Part shown: positions 53,482-62,020 of the stretch, piece by piece
How the letters are laid out: every line of letters starts with the position of its first letter
How positions within the stretch are numbered: the stretch's first letter is position 1
Source: Microbacterium paraoxydans
Lineage (GTDB): Bacteria; Actinomycetota; Actinomycetes; Actinomycetales; Microbacteriaceae
Assembly: GCF_019056515.1 (NCBI RefSeq)
Contig: NZ_CP064873.1
Location: 1,116,001-1,180,000 of the forward strand
Length of the DNA: 64,000 nt
Direction: 5' to 3'
The notes under the pieces: generated by a model
What the model was told of the DNA's origin: nothing
Database searches by the model: none
Seen by the model: the letters and a program-made list of their open reading frames with translations, nothing else
Made by a program: the position numbers and the translations under genes

Positions 53482-53504
53482 TCGTCGTCAGGCGCGAGCC
53501 GGGA

Positions 53505-54872
53505 TCAGCGTCCCTGGCCGCCGCGCGCGCCCTGGCGGCCCTGGCCGCCCTGGCGCTGCGCACCCGGCGCGCCCTGGCCGGCCGAGCGCGGACGGCGACG
53601 ACGGCGGGAGGGCGGGGTGGTCGCGGTGCTCTTCTCGCCGCCCGCGGGCCGCTGCTTCGCAGAGCGCTGCTGCTGCGGCTGCGGGGGAGCGGGGCGCACG
53701 TGCGGAGCCCGCTCGGGGACGAGCTCGGTGACGGCGTCGGCGGTGAGGTTCTCCAGCGGTGCGGTGATGGCGGCCTTGCGCAGGAGATCCTTCACGTCAC
53801 GGCGCTGCTCGGGCAGGACCACGGTGACGACCGTGCCGGCGGCGCCGGCGCGAGCCGTGCGGCCCGAGCGGTGCAGGTAGGCCTTGTGCTCGACGGGCGG
53901 ATCGACGTGGACGACGAGGTCGACGTTGTCCACGTGCACACCGCGGGCCGCGACATCGGTCGCGACGAGGACGCGCACGCCCCCGTCGGCCGGGTCGGTG
54001 GAGAAGGCGCCGAGGTTGCGCTCGCGTGCGTTCTGGGACAGGTTGCCGTGCAGGTCGACGGCCGGGATCCCGGCGGCGGTGAGCTGCTTGGCGAGCTTCT
54101 TCGCCTGGTGCTTGGTGCGAGTGAAGAGGATGCGACGGCCGGTGCCCGAGGCGAGATCGCGCACCAGCACGGTCTTGTTCTCGGGGGAGTCGACGACGAG
54201 CACCCGGTGGGTCATCTCGCCGACGGGCACGCTCGCCTCGTCGACCTCGTGGCTGACGGCGTTCGTGAGGAACCGGCGGGCGAGGGTGTCGATGCCGCGG
54301 TCCAGCGTGGCGCTGAAGAGCAGGCGCTGACCGTCGGCGGGCGTCGCCGACAGGATGCGGGTGACGCCGGGGAGGAAGCCCAGATCGGCCATGTGGTCCG
54401 CCTCGTCGAGCACGGTGACCTCGATCGCGCTGAGACGCACGACCTGCTGCTTCATGAGGTCTTCCAGACGGCCGGGGCAGGCGACGACGATGTCGACGCC
54501 GCCCTGCAGCGCCTGCTCCTGCGGACGCTGGCTGACGCCGCCGAACACGGTGGTGACCCGAAGGCCGACGGCCTCCGCGAGCGGGGCGACGGTCGCGGCG
54601 ATCTGGGTGGCGAGCTCGCGGGTGGGGGCGAGCACGAGGCCGCGGGGAAGGCCGGAACGGCGCTTGTGGCCGGAGGCCGCCAGGCGGGCGACGAGGGGGA
54701 GCGCGAAGGCGATGGTCTTGCCGCTGCCCGTGCGTCCGCGACCGAGGAGGTCACGGCCGGCGAGCGAGTCGGGCAGGGTGTCGCGCTGGATCGCGAACGC
54801 CTCGGTCTTTCCGGAGGCGGCGAGAACGGTGGCGAGCTCGGCGGGAACGCCGAGATCGAGGAAGGAAGGCAT
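53505..54872 (-). CDS. DEAD-box RNA helicase
   Basis: A 455-residue ATP-dependent RNA helicase. Motifs in order: Q motif with FAIQRDTLP, motif I GRTGSGKT, Ia PTRELA, II DEAD (VLDEADHM), III SAT, IV-V ATDVAARGVHVDNV, VI HRSGRTARAG. The C-terminal 90 residues are Arg/Gly/Gln-rich (PGAQRQGGQGRQGARGGQGR), an unfolded RNA-binding tail common in cold-shock helicases. The ATG at 54872 gives the usual MPSFLDLGVP start. The 237 bases upstream hold no gene and may be a long leader. Confidence 0.92.
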   Translation of the reverse strand: MPSFLDLGVPAELATVLAASGKTEAFAIQRDTLPDSLAGRDLLGRGRTGSGKTIAFALPLVARLAASGHKRRSGLPRGLVLAPTRELATQIAATVAPLAEAVGLRVTTVFGGVSQRPQEQALQGGVDIVVACPGRLEDLMKQQVVRLSAIEVTVLDEADHMADLGFLPGVTRILSATPADGQRLLFSATLDRGIDTLARRFLTNAVSHEVDEASVPVGEMTHRVLVVDSPENKTVLVRDLASGTGRRILFTRTKHQAKKLAKQLTAAGIPAVDLHGNLSQNARERNLGAFSTDPADGGVRVLVATDVAARGVHVDNVDLVVHVDPPVEHKAYLHRSGRTARAGAAGTVVTVVLPEQRRDVKDLLRKAAITAPLENLTADAVTELVPERAPHVRPAPPQPQQQRSAKQRPAGGEKSTATTPPSRRRRRPRSAGQGAPGAQRQGGQGRQGARGGQGR

Positions 54873-55109
54873 GCAGAGAACTCCGTCAGCGCACGAGAAC
54901 GGCGCGGGATAGTGGGGTGAGGTGGGCGAAGACGCAGCGAGTGCGCGTCCGTTCGCCGTGCGAATGGCCAGTTCGGGCTGGAGAGGGGAGCGCGGGCGCT
55001 CGCTTCGGTCCTCGGAGACCCCTAGACGACGACGATGCTGACCGGCCGGCGGCGCGGGCAACGGAGCCAGTCTACCAGCGGAGACCGGTCGAAGGCTGCA
55101 GGCGGGCTG
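54873..55109. other. Gene-free stretch between helicase and dapD
   Basis: 237 bases without a convincing frame. As the helicase is read leftward, this is its promoter and probably a long 5' leader, as often seen for DEAD-box genes that control their own expression. GACGACG repeats near 55025 are the only visible pattern. I cannot define a promoter or a fixed RNA structure. Confidence 0.4.
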
Positions 55110-56063
55110 TCAGGCGTGGAGCGCCTCGTTGAGCGTGACGCCGACGCCGGCCCGGCGGACCGCCTCGACGGCACCCGTGAGGGAGTTGCGACGGAAGAGG
55201 AGGCCGTCCTGGCCGGAGAGGTCGGCGCCCTTGACGGTCTTCCGTCCGCCGTCGGCCGTCGCGGGACCGTCGGCGAGCACGATCTTCGTCCCGGCGGTGA
55301 CGTAGAGCCCGGCCTCCACGACGCAGTCGTCGCCGAGGGAGATGCCGATGCCGGCGTTCGCGCCGAGAAGCGTGCGGGCGCCGATCGACACGCGGTGCGA
55401 CCCGCCGCCGGAGAGGGTGCCCATGATCGAGGCGCCGCCGCCGATGTCGCTGCCGTCGCCGACCACCACGCCCTGCGAGATGCGCCCCTCGACCATCGAG
55501 GCGCCGAGGGTGCCGGCGTTGAAGTTGACGAAGCCCTCGTGCATGACCGTGGTGCCGGGGGCGAGGTGGGCGCCGAGCCGCACGCGCGAGGCGTCGGCGA
55601 TGCGCACCCCGGCGGGCTGCACGTAGTCGGTGAGACGAGGGAACTTGTCCAGGCCCTGGATCTGGATCCCGGCGCGCTGGAGCTGCGGACGCAGGCGCGC
55701 GGCATCGGCGGGGAGCAGCGGGCCGGCATTGGTCCAGGCGACGTTCGGCAGGTGACCGAAGATGCCGTCGAGGTTGAGGGCGTTCGGCCGCACGAGCAGG
55801 TGCGACAGCGCGTGCAGACGCAGATAGGCGTCCGCGGTGGAGACCGGGGCGGCGTCCAGATCGATCGTGAGCTCGACCACCGCGAGGGTGACGTCGCGGC
55901 GCTCGTCCTGACCGGTCTGTGCGTCGAGCGCGGTGCGCGCGGCGGCGACCTCGGTCTCGGACGGCGCGGACGAGCGGACCTCCGGGTACCACGCGTCGAG
56001 GACCGTGCCGTCGCTCGCGGTGGTCGTCAGGCCGAGTCCCCAGACAGATCGTGCGTCGCTCAT
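55110..56063 (-). CDS. dapD: 2,3,4,5-tetrahydropyridine-2,6-dicarboxylate N-succinyltransferase
   Basis: A 317-residue actinobacterial-type DapD, succinylating tetrahydrodipicolinate in lysine/diaminopimelate synthesis. An N-terminal alpha/beta region (about 1-130), a central left-handed beta helix of hexapeptide repeats (about 150-270; for example [33 protein letters not shown]) and a C-terminal lobe are recognisable. It is longer than the enterobacterial enzyme. TACCGT six bases before the ATG implies a leaderless mRNA, divergent from dapE. Confidence 0.93.
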   Translation of the reverse strand: MSDARSVWGLGLTTTASDGTVLDAWYPEVRSSAPSETEVAAARTALDAQTGQDERRDVTLAVVELTIDLDAAPVSTADAYLRLHALSHLLVRPNALNLDGIFGHLPNVAWTNAGPLLPADAARLRPQLQRAGIQIQGLDKFPRLTDYVQPAGVRIADASRVRLGAHLAPGTTVMHEGFVNFNAGTLGASMVEGRISQGVVVGDGSDIGGGASIMGTLSGGGSHRVSIGARTLLGANAGIGISLGDDCVVEAGLYVTAGTKIVLADGPATADGGRKTVKGADLSGQDGLLFRRNSLTGAVEAVRRAGVGVTLNEALHA

Positions 56064-56069
56064 GCCTCC

Positions 56070-56075
56070 ACGGTA
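56070..56075 (-). promoter_or_regulatory. -10 element TACCGT for dapD
   Basis: TACCGT, six bases before the ATG at 56063. A GGAGG also lies there but ends only one base from the ATG, too close for ribosome binding. Confidence 0.5.
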
Positions 56076-56117
56076 TCGCGCCGGCGACGGTGTCCCGTCC
56101 CGCATGACGGGCATCAG

Positions 56118-56123
56118 TAGGCT
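56118..56123 (+). promoter_or_regulatory. -10 element TAGGCT for dapE
   Basis: TAGGCT, six bases before the ATG at 56130. The divergent dapD -10 box is 43 bases away, so both promoters share 66 bases. Confidence 0.55.
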
Positions 56124-56129
56124 GGGGGC

Positions 56130-57203
56130 ATGGTGCTCGATCTGACCGCGTCCTCCGCCGACATCACCCGCGCGATCTGCGACGTCCCGAGTGTCTCCGG
56201 CGACGAGAAGACACTGGCCGACCTGATCGAGGAGGCCGTGTCCGGTCTGCCGCACCTGGAGGTCATCCGGCACGGCAACACGGTCGTCGCCCGCACGGAT
56301 CTCGGTCGGGCGCAGCGCGTCGCGATCGCCGGGCACATCGATACCGTGCCCCTCAACGACAATCTGCCCACGCGCGACATCGAGATCGACGGCGTGCCGT
56401 ATCTGTGGGGTCGCGGCACCGTCGACATGAAAGCCGGGGTCGCGGTGCAGCTCAAGCTCGCCGCCGAGCTCACCGACCCCGCGATCGACGTGACCTGGAT
56501 GTGGTACGACAACGAGGAGGTCGCGGCCTCCCTGAACGGCCTCGGGCTTCTCGCCGCAGCGCGTCCTGACCTGTTCCAGGCCGATTTCGCCATCCTCGGG
56601 GAGCCGTCGAACGGCCAGGTCGAAGGCGGGTGCAACGGCACGCTGCGGGCGATCGTGCGGACCACGGGCGTCCGCGCGCACAGCGCCAGGGCCTGGATCG
56701 GCGAGAACGCGATCCATCGCGCGGCGCCCATCCTCACCCGGCTGTCCGAGTACCGGGCCCGGGAGGTGCTGGTGGAGGGCCTGCTCTATCGGGAGGGGCT
56801 CAGCGCGGTCCGCATCGCGGGTGGGGTCGCCGGGAACGTCATCCCGGACGCCTGCGAGGTCGAGGTCAACTACCGCTTCGCGCCGAACAAGTCCGCGGCC
56901 GACGCCGAGGCCCACGTCCGGGCGGTCCTCGCCGGCTTCGACGTCGAGATCACGGATGCCGCCGAGGGCGCCCGCCCCGGGCTGGACGCCGACATCGCGC
57001 GCCGGTTCGTCGCGGCGGTCGGCGCGGAGCCGCAGCCGAAGTACGGATGGACCGACGTGGCGCGCTTCTCGGCCCTCGGCATCCCGGCCGTGAACTACGG
57101 GCCCGGTGACCCGCATCTCGCCCATCACGACGAGGAGCGTGTGCCGCTCGCCCAGATCGACGCCGTCGAGCGGGGTCTGCGCGCATGGCTCACGTCGCAC
57201 TGA
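56130..57203 (+). CDS. dapE: Succinyl-diaminopimelate desuccinylase
   Basis: A 357-residue M20-family di-zinc enzyme that removes succinate to release LL-diaminopimelate. Metal motifs: AGHIDTVP (about 68-75), [10 protein letters not shown] with the bridging Asp, NEEVAA with the Glu pair, [14 protein letters not shown], and the last His in [17 protein letters not shown] is typical of the actinobacterial DapE. It completes dapC and dapD in this window. The end overlaps the next gene by 19 bases. Confidence 0.93.
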   Translation: MVLDLTASSADITRAICDVPSVSGDEKTLADLIEEAVSGLPHLEVIRHGNTVVARTDLGRAQRVAIAGHIDTVPLNDNLPTRDIEIDGVPYLWGRGTVDMKAGVAVQLKLAAELTDPAIDVTWMWYDNEEVAASLNGLGLLAAARPDLFQADFAILGEPSNGQVEGGCNGTLRAIVRTTGVRAHSARAWIGENAIHRAAPILTRLSEYRAREVLVEGLLYREGLSAVRIAGGVAGNVIPDACEVEVNYRFAPNKSAADAEAHVRAVLAGFDVEITDAAEGARPGLDADIARRFVAAVGAEPQPKYGWTDVARFSALGIPAVNYGPGDPHLAHHDEERVPLAQIDAVERGLRAWLTSH

Positions 57204-58402
57204 CGCTCGCACGGCGCTGGGCGCGGATGCCGCTGGCTCTGCGCATCGGCATCATCTACGTCCTCGCACGGGTCGTGACGACCGGATTCCTCATCGCCGC
57301 GGCCTCCCTGTCCACGGTGTTCTCGCGCTTCGGCGGCGACGCCGGGCTCGTGGACTTCGTCCTCGGATGGGATGCCCAGTGGTACTGGCAGGTGGCGGTG
57401 CACGGCTATCCCGCCGACCTCCCGCTGACCGACGAGGGGGAGGTGGCCGAGAACGCGTGGGCCTTCATGCCCGTGTTCGCGTACGCCGCGAAGGCGCTGG
57501 GCTTCCTGTTCGGCTCCTGGGGCGCCGGAGCGCTCGTGCTCGCGCTCGTCGCCGGCTATCTGGCCTGTCTCGCCCTGCATCGTCTGCTCCGCGACCGCAT
57601 CGGGAACGCGGCGGCGCTGTGGGCCGTCGTCTTCTTCGCCGCCGGCCCCCTGGGCGCCCTGTTCCAGGTCGGCTACGCGGAGACGCTCTTCCTGCTGCTG
57701 CTCTTCCTCGCGCTGGACGCGACGATCCGCCGGAACTACGCCTGGCTGTACGTGCTCATCCCGGTGCTGGGATTCACCCGCCCCGGAGTGCTCGCCTTCG
57801 CCCTGTACCTCGGTCTGCACGGGATCCTCCGCTGGACGCACCGTCGCACGGATCCGCTCGGGGGCAGGGAGGTCGTGCACATCGTCGCCCTCGGCGCACT
57901 GGCGACGGCGACCGGGTTCGCGTGGCAGGTGATCGCCGGTGTCGTGACCGGGGACCCCGGCGCCTACCTCGCCACCGAGCTCGCCTGGCGCCGGCACTGG
58001 ATCACCGGGGGCGTCGAGGGGTTCGTGCCCTTCGAGGGCTGGGTGCAGGCATCGCAGTTCTGGTTCGAGCTGTGGGGCCTGCCAGCCGGCTGGGGGCCGG
58101 TCGCGCTCATCGTGCTCGTGGTCGCGGCGGCCGCCGCGCTGCTGCTGTCCCCGCAGGTGCGCGCTCTCGGCCCCGACCTCCGTCTCTGGAGCGCGAGCTA
58201 CCTGCTCTACCTGCTCGCGGTGTTCTTCCCGCAGTCGAGCACGTTCCGCCTGCTGCTGCCGCTCAGCCCGGCGTGGGGAGCGGTGGCGGTACCGCGCTCA
58301 CGAGCGTGGCGGCTGGGCGTGCTGGCGCTGTGCCTGGTCGGCCAGTGGGTGTGGATCTATCACGTGTATGCCCTCGGCAGCACGTTCTGGCAGGTGCCCT
58401 GA
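57185..58402 (+). CDS. PIG-V-like integral membrane mannosyltransferase
   Basis: A 405-residue protein with about ten hydrophobic segments. The first external loop has [19 protein letters not shown], with the W-D-x-x-W-Y pattern of GPI mannosyltransferase II (PIG-V, GT76) and its actinobacterial relatives that use polyprenyl-phosphate mannose. [12 protein letters not shown] further supports it. It would mannosylate a lipid or glycan on the outer membrane face; acceptor unknown. Its ATG lies 19 bases inside dapE. Confidence 0.78.
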   Translation: MAHVALTLARRWARMPLALRIGIIYVLARVVTTGFLIAAASLSTVFSRFGGDAGLVDFVLGWDAQWYWQVAVHGYPADLPLTDEGEVAENAWAFMPVFAYAAKALGFLFGSWGAGALVLALVAGYLACLALHRLLRDRIGNAAALWAVVFFAAGPLGALFQVGYAETLFLLLLFLALDATIRRNYAWLYVLIPVLGFTRPGVLAFALYLGLHGILRWTHRRTDPLGGREVVHIVALGALATATGFAWQVIAGVVTGDPGAYLATELAWRRHWITGGVEGFVPFEGWVQASQFWFELWGLPAGWGPVALIVLVVAAAAALLLSPQVRALGPDLRLWSASYLLYLLAVFFPQSSTFRLLLPLSPAWGAVAVPRSRAWRLGVLALCLVGQWVWIYHVYALGSTFWQVP

Positions 58403-58494
58403 CGACGCCGGGGAGCGGATTGTGTCCCGTGACGTCCACGGCGCGGTCGCACCCGATAAACTCGTCCCATACCACCGGAGGAAAGGGAGCCACG

Positions 58495-58668
58495 ATGGCA
58501 GCGATGAAGCCGAGGACCGGAGACGGACCCATGGAGGCCGTGAAAGAGGGACGACTCATCATCGTGCGTGTTCCGCTCGAAGGAGGAGGCCGCCTGGTCG
58601 TCTCCGTGAACGACGCCGAGGCCAAGGAGCTTCACGACGTGCTCGGTGCCGTCGTGGCCCCGGCCTGA
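58495..58668 (+). CDS. DUF3117 protein
   Basis: A 57-residue protein, almost identical in pattern across actinobacteria: MAAMKPRTGDGPMEAVKEGR at the start, then RVPLEGGGRLVVSVNDAEA, two strands and a C-terminal helix. The function is unknown, although the mycobacterial member has been called calmodulin-like. GGAGGAAAGGGAG precedes the ATG. A 50-bp palindrome follows the stop. Confidence 0.92.
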   Translation: MAAMKPRTGDGPMEAVKEGRLIIVRVPLEGGGRLVVSVNDAEAKELHDVLGAVVAPA

Positions 58669-58690
58669 TCGTACCTGGTCCGCTGCAGCG

Positions 58691-58740
58691 CGACGCGAAG
58701 AGGGCGAGGGATCCGCGGATCCCTCGCCCTCTTCGCGTCG
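58691..58740. terminator. 50-bp perfect palindrome, bidirectional terminator
   Basis: The left half starts CGACGCGAAGAGGGCGAGGG and ends ATCCG; the right half is its exact reverse complement with no spacer. It lies between the convergent stops of the DUF3117 gene and the methyltransferase gene. As RNA it forms a stem of more than 20 bp with a very small loop. Confidence 0.85.
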
Positions 58741-58750
58741 GCGGACCCGG

Positions 58751-59389
58751 TCAGGCCCGGTCGTCGAGGCGGATCAGCTGCAGCAGGCCCTCGCCCGCGG
58801 GCGAGACCGTGGCCAGCACCGCCGAGGATTCCTGCGTCTCCTGGACGAGCGATCGGTAGGCGGAGGTGACGTCGTCGCGCTGGACAGGGTCGGCCACCCG
58901 GCCCCCGGCGAGGATGCGCGGCACGAGCACCAGGCCGCCGGTGCGGGCGAGGCGGAGACCGTGCGAGACGTACTCGATGACGTTCTCGGGGTCGGCGTCG
59001 ACGAGGACGATGTCGTACGACGCCTCGTTCATGCGGGGGAGCACGTCGATCGCGCGGCCGGCGATGAACCGCGCGCGGGTGGCGGGCACCTTCGCGTCCG
59101 CGAACGCCTGACGGGCGGCGGCGAGGTGCTCGGGCTCGTTGTCGATCGAGGTCAGCACCGCGTTCGGGGCCCCGCGCAGCAGCCAGAGTCCGGAGACGCC
59201 GGCGCCGGTGCCGATCTCGACGATGGAGCGCGCCGTTCCGGCGGCGGCGAGCACGGCGATCTGCGAGCCGACGACCGCGCTGATCGGGGCCGCTCCCAGC
59301 TCCACGGCGTGGGCGCGAGCGCGGGCGATGGTCTCCGGCTCGACGATGGACTCGCGAAGGAAGCGCGCGTTGGCGTCGTGCTCGCTCAT
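58751..59389 (-). CDS. O-methyltransferase (family 3 type)
   Basis: A 212-residue SAM-dependent methyltransferase. The SAM motif I is IVEIGTGAGVSGLWLL (about 57-72), the second acidic loop is TSIDNEPEHL, and the metal-site DADPEN (about 132-137) replaces the usual DADK. It resembles catechol O-methyltransferase-like enzymes; substrate unknown. The ATG at 59389 has GAGGCAGG before it. It faces away from tatB; in mycobacteria sigE, rseA and htrA lie between these two genes. Confidence 0.87.
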   Translation of the reverse strand: MSEHDANARFLRESIVEPETIARARAHAVELGAAPISAVVGSQIAVLAAAGTARSIVEIGTGAGVSGLWLLRGAPNAVLTSIDNEPEHLAAARQAFADAKVPATRARFIAGRAIDVLPRMNEASYDIVLVDADPENVIEYVSHGLRLARTGGLVLVPRILAGGRVADPVQRDDVTSAYRSLVQETQESSAVLATVSPAGEGLLQLIRLDDRA

Positions 59390-59467
59390 GACCTGCCTCT
59401 CCCTGCGTGCATGGCTGATGTGTCCAGGGTATTCGCTCACCGCGCGCAGAGCCCGCAGGCGCGGCGG

Positions 59468-59473
59468 TAGCCT
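59468..59473 (+). promoter_or_regulatory. -10 element TAGCCT for tatB
   Basis: TAGCCT, six bases before the ATG at 59480; leaderless spacing. Confidence 0.5.
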
Positions 59474-59479
59474 GGTCAC

Positions 59480-59854
59480 ATGACGTTCGGCCTCACCTTC
59501 GAGAAGCTGCTGCTCATCGGCCTGATCGCGGTGCTGATCATCGGCCCCGAGCGTCTGCCGCGTGCCGCGGAGGCCTTCGCGAGCATCGTGCGCAGGGCCG
59601 GCGAGTACATCCGCGACACGAAGTCCCGTGTGCGCGAGGAGATGGGACCGGAACTCGACGATGTGGACTGGCGCAAGCTCGACCCGCGGCAGTACGACCC
59701 CCGGCGCATCATCCGCGACGCGCTCCTCGAGGAGCCGGAGCCTGCGACCCCCGCGCAGGCGACGGCGACGATCGCCGAGCCGGTGGCCCCGCGCACCGCG
59801 CCGCCGACCTTCAGCGCGGAGGACCGCCCGCCGTTCGACAGCGAGGCGACCTGA
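59480..59854 (+). CDS. tatB: Sec-independent translocase subunit TatB
   Basis: A 124-residue Tat component. A single N-terminal helix (about 5-22) with the Glu-Arg-Leu-Pro hinge (GPERLPRAAEAFASIVRR), then an amphipathic helix and a long acidic Pro/Ala-rich tail. The length and the GPERLP hinge favour TatB over TatA. It helps recruit folded proteins with twin-arginine signals. The genes for TatA and TatC are not in this window. Confidence 0.88.
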   Translation: MTFGLTFEKLLLIGLIAVLIIGPERLPRAAEAFASIVRRAGEYIRDTKSRVREEMGPELDDVDWRKLDPRQYDPRRIIRDALLEEPEPATPAQATATIAEPVAPRTAPPTFSAEDRPPFDSEAT

Positions 59855-59863
59855 GCCGTCCGG

Positions 59864-60358
59864 TCAGGAGATCCGCGTCCGCAGGGTCGCCAGCTCCTCG
59901 TCGCTGAAGAGCGAGCGCGGGATGGCGGTGGCGACGGAGGCGTCGCGCACCTTGAAGATCACGGCGTCCCGTCCGACGCGGAGACTCTGGAACGTGGCGT
60001 AGGGGATCTCGGAACGACGACGATCGCTTCCCAGCTGCAGCCGATCCTCTTCGAGTGCGACCCACACGACGCTCTCCACCGGCATCGCGGCCCGCACGGC
60101 GCGCCGGGCGCTCGAGGTGGTCAGGAGCACCGCGTAGGCGCCCAGTCCCACCGTGACCACGGGCATCCAGGCGACGATCGCGCTGACCTCGGCTCCCGTG
60201 GAGAGGAGGTCGTTGAGGGTGAAGACGGAGAGGACGAGTCCCGCCGCCAGCGCGACCCACATCACGATCGCGACGGGACGGGTGAGCGCGTAGACGGCCG
60301 CGTCGCGCGCCATCCTCCGCAGCAGTCCCTCATCCACGGTCACGGAGCGGTGCGGCAT
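59864..60358 (-). CDS. YcxB/PH-like membrane protein
   Basis: A 164-residue protein with two membrane helices at about 33-52 and 57-80, then a soluble C-terminal region (VESVVWVALEEDRLQLGSDRRRSEIPYATFQSLRVGRDAVIF, in short segments here: EEDRLQLGSD, IPYATFQSLRV) shaped like the YcxB domain. No function is known. It follows mrp by 22 bases on the same strand and is probably the last gene of that operon. Confidence 0.7.
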   Translation of the reverse strand: MPHRSVTVDEGLLRRMARDAAVYALTRPVAIVMWVALAAGLVLSVFTLNDLLSTGAEVSAIVAWMPVVTVGLGAYAVLLTTSSARRAVRAAMPVESVVWVALEEDRLQLGSDRRRSEIPYATFQSLRVGRDAVIFKVRDASVATAIPRSLFSDEELATLRTRIS

Positions 60359-60380
60359 CCGTCCATCCTCCCACGCGTGC

Positions 60381-61502
60381 TCATCCGATCGACATGGGCA
60401 GCGAGCGGCCGGACAGGCCCCGGCCCCGTCGGGCGAGGGCGGCGGCCATCGTGCGGATCGCCTGCGCGGCGGCGTCGTCCGGCGCCGAGGTGACGACCGG
60501 GACGCCCTCGTCGCCGCCCTGGCGGAGCGCCGGGCTGAGCGGGATGGAGGCGAGCAGGGGGACCGGCGCGTCGGGCGCGGACAGGGCCTCCGCGACCGCC
60601 GCTCCGCCGCCCGCACCGAACAGGTCGATGACGGTGCCGTCGGGGAGGGTGTACGCGGACATGTTCTCGATCACGCCGATCACCCGCTGACCGGTCTGAC
60701 GGGCGACGAGTCCGCTGCGGATGGCCACGTCGGAGGCCGCCGCCTGCGGCGTGGTGACCACGAGCACCTCGGCGTGGGGGAGGAGCTGCCCGATCGAGAT
60801 GGCGATGTCCCCGGTGCCGGGCGGCATGTCGATGAGCAGGACGTCGAGATCGCCGAAGAAGACGTCGGTGAGGAACTGCGAGACCGTGCGGTGCAGCATC
60901 GGTCCGCGCCAGGCCACGACGGACTCCCCGTCGCGCAGGAACATCCCGATCGAGATGGTCTTCACCCCGTGGGCCACCGGCGGCAGCATGAGGTCGTCGA
61001 TGCGCGTCGGCTGCGTGCCGGCCGGGATGCCGAGCAGACCGGGGATCGAGAAGCCGTGCACGTCCGCATCCACCAGGCCGACGGCGAGGCCCTGATCGGC
61101 GAGGGCGACGGCGAGGTTCGCGGTGACCGTCGACTTCCCGACGCCGCCCTTGCCGCTGGAGACGAGGATCACGCGGGTGAGGGAATCGGGCCCGAACGGC
61201 ATGTGCCGGGCGGGGCGACCCGCGCGGAGCCGTTCGGTGAGGGCCTTGCGCTCGGCCGGGGTCATCACGCCCACCTCGACCTCGACGCCCGTGACCCCGG
61301 GGACCGTGGCGGCGGCACCGCGCACGTCGCGCTCGATGCGGTCGGCGGCGGGGCACCCCACGATCGTCAGCACGATGCCCACATGCGCCACGCCGTCTTC
61401 GACCGTGATGTCGCGCACCATGTCGAGGTCGCCGATCGGCCGCCGCAGCTCGGGGTCGGTCACCGCCGCCACCGCGGCTCTGACGCTCTCGGCCGCGGTC
61501 AT
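60381..61502 (-). CDS. mrp: Mrp/ApbC-type P-loop ATPase, iron-sulfur carrier family
   Basis: A 373-residue protein. An N-terminal DUF59/MIP18 domain (about 1-85; Cys50 in TIVGCPAADR is the conserved thiol) and a ParA-like ATPase with deviant Walker A SSGKGGVGKST (115-125), IDMPPGTGD and TTPQ. The CxxC pair near the C-terminus of classical Mrp/NBP35, which holds the bridging cluster, is missing, as in other actinobacterial Mrp. It probably helps load iron-sulfur clusters. ATGA overlap with the DUF1003 gene. Confidence 0.9.
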   Translation of the reverse strand: MTAAESVRAAVAAVTDPELRRPIGDLDMVRDITVEDGVAHVGIVLTIVGCPAADRIERDVRGAAATVPGVTGVEVEVGVMTPAERKALTERLRAGRPARHMPFGPDSLTRVILVSSGKGGVGKSTVTANLAVALADQGLAVGLVDADVHGFSIPGLLGIPAGTQPTRIDDLMLPPVAHGVKTISIGMFLRDGESVVAWRGPMLHRTVSQFLTDVFFGDLDVLLIDMPPGTGDIAISIGQLLPHAEVLVVTTPQAAASDVAIRSGLVARQTGQRVIGVIENMSAYTLPDGTVIDLFGAGGGAAVAEALSAPDAPVPLLASIPLSPALRQGGDEGVPVVTSAPDDAAAQAIRTMAAALARRGRGLSGRSLPMSIG

Positions 61503-62020
61503 GAGGCGGTGCCGCCTGCGGGCTTCTCCTCGGCGTCGCCCAGCTCGGCCAGCAGGGCACGGAGCTCCTGCCGCAGCACGTCGCGGGTGACCACCTGCGC
61601 GTTGCGCTCCTCCAGCGACATCCGCAGCGCGACGATCTCGCGGGCGAGGTACTCGGTGTCGGCGAGGTTGCGCTCGGCGCGCTGCCGGTCCTGCTCGATC
61701 TGCACGCGGTCGCGGTCGTCCTGGCGGTTCTGCGCGAGGAGGATCAGCGGTGCGGCGTACGAGGCCTGCAGCGACAGCATGAGGGTGAGCGCGGTGAAGC
61801 CCAGCGCGGCGTCGTCGAAGCGCACCTCGCGGGGCATGAGCGTGTTCCAGCCGATCCAGAGGATGCAGAAGAGGCTGAGGATGACGAGGAACGCCGGCGT
61901 GCCCATGGCACGGGCGACCCATTCCGTGAAGCGTCCGAAGCGGTCGCGCGAGGTCGACCGGGGGCGGGTGCTCGTCCGTCCTGGCGCGTCGAGGCGGGCG
62001 GCCCGCTCCTTGCGTGCCAT
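61499..62020 (-). CDS. DUF1003 membrane protein
   Basis: A 173-residue protein. Two hydrophobic segments at about 50-70 and 82-103 (FLVILSLFCILWIGWNTL and the second after RFDDAALGFTAL), then an Arg/Glu-rich helical tail (110-165) that should form a coiled coil. This is the DUF1003 layout. Function unknown. Its start overlaps the stop of the MgtE_N/CBS gene by one base (TGATG), and its stop overlaps mrp. Confidence 0.85.
   Translation of the reverse strand: MARKERAARLDAPGRTSTRPRSTSRDRFGRFTEWVARAMGTPAFLVILSLFCILWIGWNTLMPREVRFDDAALGFTALTLMLSLQASYAAPLILLAQNRQDDRDRVQIEQDRQRAERNLADTEYLAREIVALRMSLEERNAQVVTRDVLRQELRALLAELGDAEEKPAGGTAS

Noticed and set aside
58691..58740. Palindrome as a replication origin or recombination site
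   Set aside because: No DnaA boxes, dif-like sequence or AT-rich stretch nearby; its place between convergent stops explains it as a terminator.
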